In this document: piece by piece, positions 54,848 to 64,000 of the stretch
Position numbering within the stretch: position 1 is the stretch's first letter
Layout of the letters: every line of letters begins with the position of its first letter
Assembly: GCA_022559845.1 (NCBI GenBank)
Contig: CM040117.1
Location: 144,092,732-144,156,731, forward strand
Length of the DNA: 64,000 nucleotides
Direction of reading: 5' to 3'
Source: Amorphophallus konjac
Taxonomy: Eukaryota > Streptophyta > Magnoliopsida > Alismatales > Araceae
Notes under the pieces: model-generated
Seen by the model: the letters and a program-made list of their open reading frames with translations, nothing else
What the model was told of the DNA's origin: nothing
Databases searched by the model: none
Made by a program: the position numbers and the translations under genes

Positions 54848-56891
54848 TGCGGGACGGACACGGGAGGCAACTCTACGTGGGGTGGACCTCAGACTCTAGA
54901 TGTGGATGTGACCAGCAACACACACCAGGGAGATACTAAGCCCGACACTACGAGCTCCTAGTGGCGAAACGTCGCTAACAGAAGTGGAAGCTCACTCGTC
55001 GTCCCAAGCAAGGGAAAGCGCGGACCGTGCGCGATTAAGGAACCGGCGGAGGTCAAGGGTAGTCCGACTCAACTTCCGGACTCGGATCGAGTCGTGGGAC
55101 GGGTCACTCTCACTCTCACAGCGGTGACATGGACACACGGGCTAGTACCTACATGCTCGGCAGCGGCCTAAGACCGTATACTAGCTAAGCAATATAATGC
55201 CAAGGAGTTAAGACCTTTACCTCCACGCACCCGGCGTGGCAAAGACACCCCGGCTGACTTACGGGCCCCCGGTTAACATAATTCACAGCGGTACAAAGAG
55301 ATTCAACCCACTCCACGCAGGGAGGTAAAAGGTCACATGTGGGCCCCGGGGATCACACAAATTAGGTTGACGAGCAGCATCTTGATGTAATCTCAACGCG
55401 TCGAACTCCGCGTTCTCGTGCTTTCCGGACGGCGCAATCAATGGGCCGTGGGGCCCACACACTGTCCTATCCTCCGGGTCTGGCGGGGTGGGTCCCACTA
55501 TAATGGGGACCCCTGGCAGCACGCTTCCCTGGATGGCGGTCAGCCGGCGACACTCACCGGAGGCCGGGTGCCCCGGTTCCCAAGTGGAGAGAGTGCTATC
55601 CACGAGCTGATGTTGTTGTTTCAGCAGCGCGCGCTCCGGTAAAAACGGCCGCTGCGATCGGCCCCGTCTCCAGAATGCGACAAAACCAGTGCCATTGGAA
55701 AGAGGATTCGAAATCCTTCAATCTAGGGCCAGTGGACTCTTCTGAACCTGCGCGGACCTGGGCTTTAACTATTTTTAAATTCTCTGCTCCATAGCCCCAG
55801 AAATCTCAGATCAGCATATCAATTTCCTGTAAATGGCCTTTGACCGCCTATGCACAGTTGGATTCAGACTTCGAGATCATCTTAAAAGTTGTAGGTAATC
55901 AAACCATGGAACTGGGACTATTTTTAGAATTTGATTTGGAGGTGGCTTTGATTTGTTATGATGTTTGGGGTGACTGGTGGTTGGATCTAAGAATAGGTGG
56001 ACAGAACTGTAGATGGGTCTTAGAACGATTTTTAGAAAATATGAGATGGGCGAATCAAAAATTAAGAAAAATTTTGGATGAAGGGGTGGATGGATGGAAC
56101 CCCCAGTAAAATTGGCCGAACTAACAGAAATCAAAAAGTGGCTCTAAGACATGAAACTCAGGACGGAGATGAACCTGGACAGAACTCTGGCAAAACCGAA
56201 ATGGAAGAGTGGACGAAAATCAAAATATAGGAAACGTAATCTGAATGCTGGCCTGCTTTTTGTTGGTGGAGAGGAACATCCCAGGAACAACGCCTCCAAA
56301 TTTGGTAGCCACATGAGCTCGGGGAAGACCTGTGAATTTCGAACAAGTGGCTGTGGTACTGTGCAGGCAGAACTCCGTTGATGGCGATGGCGGTGCGGTG
56401 GCGGCTCGTGGCGGCGGCGGCGGCGACCGGAACTGATAGGGTGGAGTCACACTACCAAGAAGAAACCTTCACAGCTGCAAGGGGGAGAGGGAGAGAGGAA
56501 GGGGGCGGCCTAGGCCATGCTCCAACAATTTTCAAGTTCAAAATGGCATTAATTCAATAAAATGGTAATTACATGCCTTATATATGACTCCCACCAAACT
56601 CATCCTCCACCGTTGGATCTAGGGGTTGGGGATGGATGGCTAGGATGGAGTTTAATCAAAATACAACAAAAATATTAAACAAAAGGGGAGGGGGGCGCAC
56701 CTTGACAAAGGAGGGTCAAGGGGGGGACATGGTAGGTGGGGTTGGTGGCCTCCCATGTGGACTTTTCAAGTCCATTGTCCCCCTCCCTTGGCCCACCCTT
56801 CTAGAAGCCTCCATGGAGGGTTGATTGACCCCACAGGGGCCCTAGAGCTGAGGTGGCCCAATGGGAGTGGAGTGGGGGCCCGTGGGACCCA
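54848..56891 (-). repeat. TE7 3' LTR (approximate)
   Basis: The left end TGCGGGACGG is where homology to the antisense gene stops; bases before it are TCTGA. The right end is a guess at CCCA (56891), next to a weak purine tract. Content such as GTGGGTCCCAC and the non-coding G/C-rich left half fit a chromovirus LTR. A short GGC-type run lies near 56395-56425. Confidence 0.45.
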
Positions 56892-57007
56892 GGGATCCCC
56901 ATTTTGCACATAAGCCCCTCGAACTATCTAAATTACACACTGACGAAAAGGAAATAAAATACATTACACAAATAAAAATCCCCAAAAAATTTGATAAATG
57001 CTATGAC

Positions 57008-57506
57008 TCAGTGGGGAACCTCCAGACTGTCTCCGAGCCATAGGGATGCTGAGGTGGCTCGAGTCGTGCTCCTCGTGCGGTGCCGGTGGCTCGCCGGCTC
57101 GTTTCTCGCATGCGCTCGGGTGTCCGCACCAATTCTCCCCGGGTGGGAGAAACTTGACCCTGTCGAGTAAGGGTCTGCATCGCTCCGGTATCGCTCCAGA
57201 AGATCCGGATCAATCCGCTACAACTCTCCAAGTGTGATCCATGTGTCTTCCGTAGCGGGCCGTCCTCTCCATCGCACTAGGTAGCGCGGGTAAGATCCAC
57301 TCCTGGTAACTGTCACTTACTCGTCCAGTATACGATCTATATGCTCATGCTGCCGTGAAAAAGGGGTTGGAGGTGGAAGTGGACACTCAGGTGTAGGATC
57401 GCTCTCAAGGGGAGGAGATGGCTCCAAAGGCTCACTAGGGATCACCACTGGGTCACTATATGCAACAAGATCCGATACATTGTAGGTAGAGCTTATACCA
57501 TATTCC
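57008..57506 (-). pseudogene. pol: TE7 integrase C-terminus with chromodomain
   Basis: Minus-strand reading gives YNVSDLVAYSDP, the usual end of a chromovirus integrase core region, then a Pro-rich linker and a chromodomain with RYLVRWRGRP and EDTWIT, then IDPDLLERY and an Arg-rich tail to a TGA at 57008. TAA at 57317 and TAG at 57218 interrupt it. Chromodomains steer integration to particular chromatin. The rest of pol is cut off by TE6; the partner TSD of ATTCC (57502-57506) would be outside the window. The bases 56892-57007 are 3' untranslated. Confidence 0.85.
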
Positions 57507-59466
57507 TGTTGTGCCCCTGTGGTTTTGATGAGGTTTTGATGATTGGCATTGTGTGTTAATCATTTGATGATTGGTTTTGTTGTGAGTTAATCACTATGAG
57601 TCATCTTGATGTATGAGTCATTTTCTGTTCAGTCATTTTGATGCTCGGTCTGTTTATCAAAGCATTGCATTGCTGTTCAGTCAGTTCATCAGATCATAAA
57701 GCATTGCATTGAGCATTCAGTCAATACACTGCATAGCATGCGAGTGGTTCAAGTATATACAGTGGTCTTCAGCTAAAGTCTGTACATCGGACTTTCACTT
57801 AGAGTTTGTACATTGAGCGTCTCATTCAGCGTCTCACGTAAGTCTATACACTCATTGTTCTCTTACATGTTATCTCCATGTCTGTACACTGCCTTTCACA
57901 TGCACTCATTCATTAAGTCTATACACTGCTCGAAGCTCACCAAGTCTATACACTGCTCGAAGCTCACCAAGTCTATACACTGCTTCAGATCTAATTCACA
58001 ATGAGATATGAATGGCGTGTTTGTGATTAAGTCTTGATTCATTAACCTTTTCGTTTGAATTAATTCCTGAAGCAAGACAGGAACAGGGTCGACGCTAGAG
58101 CTTAAGGCGTCCACGCACCAGTGAAGATGCATCCACGGATACTCTTTACAGCGTTAACTCTACGCAAAGGCTGCGTCAACTCAGCCACTCAAGAAGTAGA
58201 GGCCTTGTCAGAAATACTCCAATGCGTCAACGCAGCAGTGGAGCAGCGTCGACGCAACAGTTAAAAAAGGCTAGGCTGGTTGCTCACTGGAACGCATCAA
58301 TGCGTCAACGCCACGGGTTGGAAGCGTCGACGCAGCAGTTTAAAAGGGTTGAAGATCTCTGAAGGCTGCGTCAACTCCTTGGAGCAAGTGGGTTGACGCC
58401 ATCTAACTCCAGTTGCTGAGCGTACTGATGAATGGGCACGTGACCCGAAGCTGGCACCTGACACGTGATCCGAGGTGGTGCTGAGCACGTGATCCGAGGA
58501 GGAATCTTCTGGACGGAAGGCGTGGGAAGCACACGCCCTATCTCCCTACTGTTGCAAGTATATATTGGAGGCTTCATCTTCAGATGAAGGTGGATCGAAG
58601 AAGAAGCCTGGAGAGCAGAAAGAGCAACAGCAGAGTAGAAAGCCCTTCGATCCAGCAAAATCGAAGAAGAAGCCTGGAGAGCAGAAAGAGCAACAGCAGA
58701 GCAGAAAGCCCTTCGATCCAGCAAAAGAGAAGAAGAATAAAAAGGGAAGAGCAGAGAGTGAGAGATTAGAAGAAGCAGAAGAGAAAGAAGCTGTGAAGAA
58801 ATAGTGAGATTGAGAAAAGAGGAGAGCAGCTGCCTGAAGATTAGTCTTCACTGGCCGTTGATCAAATCCAGGCGAGTCAGCTCCTTGTGAGCCACAAATT
58901 GTGCTTCTGTTTTTACAGCTTTCCGATGCTGAGATTCCATCTTTTGTTTCCTTTTGAACTCCTTTATTCAAGCTGTTAGTCAGCGGATTACAGAGGTGCT
59001 GCGTCTGGATGGCTAAGCTGTATTGCCCAGCGGTTTGCTGTGGAGGATTCCACTAGACAGCAAGCTGTGTTGCTCAGCGGGCGAGGAGGATTCCTCGGAC
59101 GGTAAGCTGTGTCGCCCAGCGGATTGTAGGTAAGCTGTGAGGCCCAGCGGTTCAAGCTGTGAGTCAGCAGGAAGCCACACTCGGGTTGAGTGTGGGGTGG
59201 ATGTAGGTCTGCTGGACCGAACCACCTAAAAACCCCTTGTGCTGTGTGTTTGTTTTGTTCAATTGTGCTTCCGCTAGATGTATGCATAAGGGCGTTCCAA
59301 CTGTTTACTTATAGGTCCTGTAGATGAGTGTTCTAATCGGTCTTGTTAGCATTCCAGTTTTTAAGTGAGCGAAATCTTATTTTGGGTGAAGGTTTTTAAA
59401 TGGGCAAAATTTTTTAAAGGGCTATATTCATTCACCCCCCCTCTGAATACTGCACCGAACCCAACA
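57507..59466 (+). repeat. TE6 5' LTR (1960 bp)
   Basis: Begins TGTTGTGCCCCTGTGG, close to the TE2 LTR start, and ends CCGAACCCAACA. Shorter than TE2 LTRs mainly because the U3 motif array has only about eight copies (57770-57985). The rest aligns: GCGTCAACGC cluster, G-boxes, TATA, leader, hairpins, stem-loop near 59177. Confidence 0.95.
58437..58566 (+). promoter_or_regulatory. TE6 LTR promoter
   Basis: Three CACGTG boxes at 58437, 58462 and 58486, followed by TATATATT at 58559. Corresponding boxes are present in the TE2 LTRs (39940-40000) and partly in TE5 (1181). G-boxes with this context are typical of ABA or stress response in plants; the response here is inferred. Confidence 0.7.
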
Positions 59467-59468
59467 CG

Positions 59469-59480
59469 TGGTATCAGAGC
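59469..59480 (+). other. TE6 primer binding site (initiator Met tRNA)
   Basis: TGGTATCAGAGC two bases after the LTR end. Confidence 0.95.
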
Positions 59481-59647
59481 GGGTCTCTGATCTATCAGAT
59501 CTAACATTCTGCAGAGGATCCTGCTAATTGTTGGTGCATTTCAGAGTGCACTCTCTGTGTTCGTTGTTTTGTTTCTCCGACTTAGTGCTTTGTTGTGCTC
59601 ACTTGGTCTAGGTGCTTTAGTTTCTCTGTGTTCTCAGATCAGTTGCG

Positions 59648-62600
59648 ATGGAACTAATCGTGCCGAAGGCTGGCTCTACCAAACGGAACATATACAGGCA
59701 CAGTGGATCATTAAGCGAGAAAAGTAGCCTCTCGCAATCTGAGCTTGATGAAGGCAGAAAGCAAACAAGGTATAATTCTAACCCTGATAAGAATATTGAC
59801 TCTAACGCTTGCTATAAATGCAGGAAGGCTGGCCACACTAAGGCTGATTGTCCAGAACTTTCAAAGCTCAAAGGGAACACCTCGAACTGTGATGAAAAAG
59901 GAGATAAGTCCATATGCTTAATGGCCAACTGGGGAGGTGACAATGAGGAAACCTCAACTCAGGTAAGCTTCGGATCAGATGGAGTTTCTTTTGATGAATT
60001 GATAGTGATGTATGAAGATCTGTTTAAAAGGTCCAAGAAATTAAAATCTGAAAATAAAAGGTTGAAAAAGAAATGTGATCAGATTAATTTAAAGAATCCC
60101 GATGAAAATTGTTCAAAACTGAAAGAATCTTATGATGCATGTTTGCTAGATATTCATAACTATAAGGAGCAGATTGTGTCTTTGAAAAATGAAAATCAAA
60201 CATGTTTGGGTAAGATATCTGAACTGAAGAGTCAGCTTATTAAGATGGAAAATGAGTATCTAAAAGGTATGCAAGAGCTGACTGAGGTCAATTCTGAACT
60301 GGATAAACAGAGATTTGAGAATAAAGAATTTCAAGCGAAGAATGAAAATCTCATAGCTAGAATAAATGAAATCATTGGGGAGGTTTAACATTCTTCTTCT
60401 GCTGAATCAAACTGTAACATGTGCTTAGTTTTAAGAGAACGTAATGAAGATCTATTTTGTGAGAATGAATGGCTAAATGAACAATTTACATCACTTAAAG
60501 ATGATCACAAAAACCTGATTGCTGAGAAAATTAAAGCAGAAGAAAGAGAAGAGGAACTGATTAAAAAATTGGAACAAGTGCTTGGAAGAGAGGAATGTGC
60601 TGGTAATGAAATTCAGGATAAAAAGTTTGAAAAAGAAAACACTGAATTAAAAGCCAAAGTTGAGAAAATGAAATGGTTAAATATCGGATTCTCTGAAAAA
60701 CTTCTCATCATAGAGAAAGGAAAAGCTGTCTGTGATAAAGACTCACAAACTTTGAATAATCTGGAACAAGAAGTTGAGAAGTACAAAAATGCTAACAAAG
60801 TCTTAAGTGAATGTGTCAATTGCAGTGAACAGGAGATAGCCAGTTATGAGCTTCATATAACATCTTTGGAAAATAAGATTCAGGAACTAGAACAATCAAC
60901 ATCTAACCCTGTTAAGAATGAAAGAAAAGTAAAAATTGTCGTGAAAGGGAAGGATGACAATTTAAGAAAGGGGACAACCAGTAGTCCTGATGTTAAGGAA
61001 ATTACCAGAAACCAGCTATACACTATGAAGATCTGTTTAAAAGGTCCAAGAAATTAAAATCTAAAAATAAAATGTTGAAAAAGAAATGTTATCATATTAA
61101 TTTATTGAATCCCGATGAAAATTGTTCAAAGCTGAAAGAATCTTATGATGCATGTTTGCTAGATATTCATAACTACAAGGAGCAGATTGCGTCTTTGAAA
61201 GATGAAAATCAAACATGTTTGGGTAAGATATCTGAACTGAAGAGTCAGCTTATTAAGATGGAAAATGAGTATCTAAAAGGTATGCAAGAGCTGACTGAGG
61301 TCAATTCTGAACTGGATAAACAGAGATTTGAGAATAAAGAATTTCAAGCAAAGAATGAAAATCTCATGGCTAGAATAAATGAAATCATTGGGGAGGTTTC
61401 ACATTCTTCTTCTGCTAAATCAAACTGTAACATGTGCTTAGTTTTAAGAGAACGTAATGAAGATCTATTTTGTGAGAATGAATGGCTAAATGAACAATTT
61501 ACATCACTTAAAGATGATCACAAAAACCTGATTGCTGAGAAAATTAAAGCAGAAGAAAGAGAAGAGGAACTGATTAAAAAATTGGAACAAGTGCTTGGAA
61601 GAGAGGAATGTGCTGGTAATGAAATTCAGGATAAAAAGTTTGAAAAAGAAAACACTGAATTAAAAGCTGAAGTTGAGAAAATGAAATGGTTAAATACCGG
61701 ATTGTCTGAAAAACTTCTCATCATAGAGAAAGGAAAAGCTGTCTGTGATAAAGACTCACAAACTTTGAATAATCTGGAACAAGAAGTTGAGAAGTACAAA
61801 AATGCTAACAAAGTCTTAAGTGAATGTGTCAATTGTAGTGAACAGGAGATAGCCAGTTATGATCTTCATATAACATCTTTGGAAAATAAGATTCAAGAAC
61901 TAGAACAATCAGCATCTAACCCTGCTAAGAATAAAAGAAAAGTAAAAACTATCGTGAAAGGGAAGGATGACAATTTAAGAAAGGGGACAACCTGTAGTCC
62001 TGATGTTAAGGAAATTACCAGAAACCAGCTATACACTACCTTTGTGCATAGTTCTGATGTAGCTGGTTCCTCTAGGCAATCCCCGAAACAAAATGGAAAT
62101 CAGAAGTCACCCTCAAAATCTGTATTTCAGTTCAAAGCACAGAAAAATGAAAACCAAACAAAAATTGTCAAGAATAGTCAGAAATTGAAAGTGAATGGTC
62201 AAATAAAGAAGTTAAAGACTATTCATGTTCATGGACTGAAATCTGCTAGCTCGGTTGAGTCAGATGGTTTACACGCTGCACATGCTTTATTTACTCACTC
62301 GCATGTATCTAGTCAGTCTGCTAATAGCCATGCTGCCAAGAAATCACAGGCATCATGTCACTACTATGGTAGGCATGGTCATTATATGGATAACTGCAGT
62401 GTGATGAAAAGTGATGATGTGATGCATGACACATATTTCTCAAATAATCATCACCACCCCAAAAGAAACATGTCTGCTTTAAACTAGCATATCATTTGTT
62501 ATAATTGTAGCAAACGTGGTCATAAGGCTGTTGAGTGTTGGTCTAGGCCTTCATGGGGATATAATAACTCAAGAGGTAAGCGCCCAAGGTGCTATAAGTG

Positions 62601-63012
62601 TGGGAACTACGGCCATACAGTCAAGGACTGCTGGCATGCTCAAGAAAGTTATGCTTATCACAAGGCCTTTAAATTCTCTGGAAAACGACCTGTGAACTTT
62701 TCATGTGTTAACTGTGGTAAACCAGGTCACAAATCTGCTGAATGTTGGATGAAGAAGAATGAAAAACAAAATGCTCATGTAAACAACAGAACAACTCATG
62801 CTCAATTTCATAGATCCTATGCTCCTGTTGATAAGCATCATAGGACCAGGCAATCTGCTGTTTCATGTAGACATTGTGGTAAATTCGGTCATTCCATGAC
62901 TAATTGTTTTTTGATGGAGGTTGATGATCATGTTGCTGAAAAATTACCCAGAACACCTGTTAGGGGTAGTGCAGGACCCAAGACTGCTTGGGTCCCTGCA
63001 GGATCAAATTAA
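59648..63012 (+). pseudogene. gag: TE6 Gag, duplicated and broken
   Basis: Starts at ATG 59648 with a short novel N-terminus, then a zinc knuckle (CYKCRKAGHTKADC) and ICLMANWGG at the place they occupy in SIRE Gags; the UBN2-like region is missing. The coiled coil follows, interrupted by TAA at 60386, and is then repeated by a 1013-bp duplication that shifts the frame (stop at 61055). The second copy runs to a TAG at 62485, where TE2 has CAG, then four knuckles to the end GPKTAWVPAGSN at 63012. In the knuckle near 62358 a Cys is Tyr. Not functional as it stands. Confidence 0.85.
60011..62038 (+). repeat. 1013-bp direct tandem duplication in TE6 gag
   Basis: Copy 1 is 60011-61023 and copy 2 is 61024 to about 62038. 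The first begins TATGAAGATCTG after GTG; the second follows CAGCTATACAC directly. A few bases at the junction are ambiguous (CACTA at both ends). The copies differ at a small number of sites. Not a multiple of three. Confidence 0.9.
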
Positions 63013-64000
63013 TTGCAATGTTGCAGGTGTGCCTTGGAAGCTGATGAATAAAGGGGTTAATGATCCAAGGCACTCAACAGAAAACCCCAGGATTCTACTT
63101 GTCAGGTAAGTTCTGAACTTTACTTTAAATTCCATCATCTAGAATTGTGAGTATGAAAAATGAGAATTTCATGTTGATGTGTGTGTCTGATGTATGATCT
63201 TATCTTGCCTAGCTGATCAGTCTGTATTCCAGACTCAGCTATTGAGTTTTAATTCTGCATATATGATGTTTTTATCTTGTCATATGTTGAACTGAATTCG
63301 AATGGTCCTTGTGACCAGGTTCTCCACCTAGAACCATGGGTCTAGTCCTTATGAAGAGCTGTGTCCTGCATATTAATAAATTTTGAAAAATCTAAACAGA
63401 AATGGCTTGGATGCATACATCTGAATAAGTTTTCAGCTTGATATTCATCTTATTGGCATTCATACTTTCATTCATGCATATTCTAAGGGGGAGTTAGCTT
63501 GGGTTGGAGATCTCCGCTTAAATGATGATTGATATACTGAGATGAAGCTGCTGATTGAATAAATGGGTCAACGTTGTATGAAGATGGGGTCGACGCTTCA
63601 GGCTGTTTTCCGTGAAAAACCGTTTGTGAAGCAAGTTTAGCTGCATGAGTGGGTTGACGCTGAGGATGGATTGAGTTAACGCAGCCACAGCTCAAAGTCA
63701 ACACTTGGTATCAAAAGACAGAATACTACACTGGTTGGTTGAGTGCATTAACGTAGTCATTAGAGTGAGTCAACGCACTGACAGATTTGTCTGAAATACA
63801 GTTGCTGAACTTGGTTGAATGTTTTAAGAAGGTTCAGCGGCACTGAAGATTGGTCCTCACTCATCTCTCTCTCATGTTGAAATGCTCTTGTAGTGAAGAT
63901 CCATTCAATCTTGAGTATGAAGGAAGTTTCTTGAGTTCTGAAGTGTGACCTGATATCATGGTTTCAGGGGGAGCTAAAATGATAATTCCCTTAAAAGATG
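63013..64000 (+). other. TE6 spacer after gag
   Basis: Stem GTGCCTTGG (63031) with CCAAGGCAC (63065), a strong splice-donor match CAG/GTAAGT at 63106, then non-coding sequence that mirrors 23740-24742. GTTGACGC, GTCGACGC and GTTAACGC motifs appear at 63560-63780. No ORF of note. Confidence 0.65.

Larger units (their letters stand above)
57507..64000 (+). mobile_element. TE6: TE2-family element, right end outside window
   Basis: 5' LTR, primer site, broken gag and the start of the gag-to-second-ORF spacer. From about 62040 it is the reverse complement of TE2 with few differences. The second ORF and 3' LTR should follow beyond 64000. Confidence 0.9.

Overview
This is plant nuclear heterochromatin-type DNA, most likely from a flowering plant; the species cannot be told from the sequence. 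I found no host single-copy gene, rRNA or tRNA. Almost all of the 64 kb is LTR retrotransposons nested in one another, recognised by Gag, protease, RT, RNase H, integrase and chromodomain motifs, by tRNA primer sites, and by TG..CA LTR ends with 5-bp target-site duplications (TSDs).

Layout, named TE1 to TE8. TE8 (49869-54847) is a fragment holding one copy of a spliced gene with a plant-mobile-domain-like region. TE4 (47000-49868) is the 5' LTR, gag and start of protease of a Tat-lineage Ty3/gypsy element (minus strand) that abuts TE8. TE3 (2288-46999 as a discontinuous element, minus strand) is a second Tat-lineage element inserted in the TE4 protease. It has a 3.5-kb 5' LTR, an unusually long gag, protease, RT, two RNase H domains and integrase, then two tandem-repeat blocks and an antisense spliced gene (2288-7211) homologous to the one in TE8. 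TE2 (17461-41500, minus strand, TSD ATAGG) sits in the TE3 gag. TE1 (24743-36275, plus strand, TSD CCCCT) sits in the TE2 gag. A TE2-family LTR (TE5, 1-2287) cuts the antisense gene of TE3. On the right, TE7 (54848-57506) is the 3' end of a chromodomain Ty3/gypsy element, and TE6 (57507 to beyond the window, plus strand), a TE2 relative, is inserted in it.

TE1, TE2 and TE6 are the most interesting part. They look like SIRE/Maximus-type Ty1/copia elements (initiator-Met primer site, AAAAAGGGGGAGA polypurine tract, copia Gag with coiled coil) that have lost all of pol. Each complete one keeps a long Gag with five or six CCHC knuckles and carries a second ORF of about 630-760 residues next to the 3' LTR. 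This second protein is conserved between two families whose LTRs are otherwise different, and a splice-donor-like site just after gag suggests it is made from a spliced RNA. Their LTRs share one plan: a degenerate motif array in U3, G-boxes, TATA, a purine-rich leader, a string of small hairpins whose stems covary, a fixed CCACACTC/GAGTGTGG hairpin, a C-rich end and the primer site. They must rely on reverse transcriptase and integrase from elsewhere.

Most coding regions are decayed. In-frame stops are strikingly often TAA or TAG where glutamine is expected, as C-to-T change at CAA/CAG would give.
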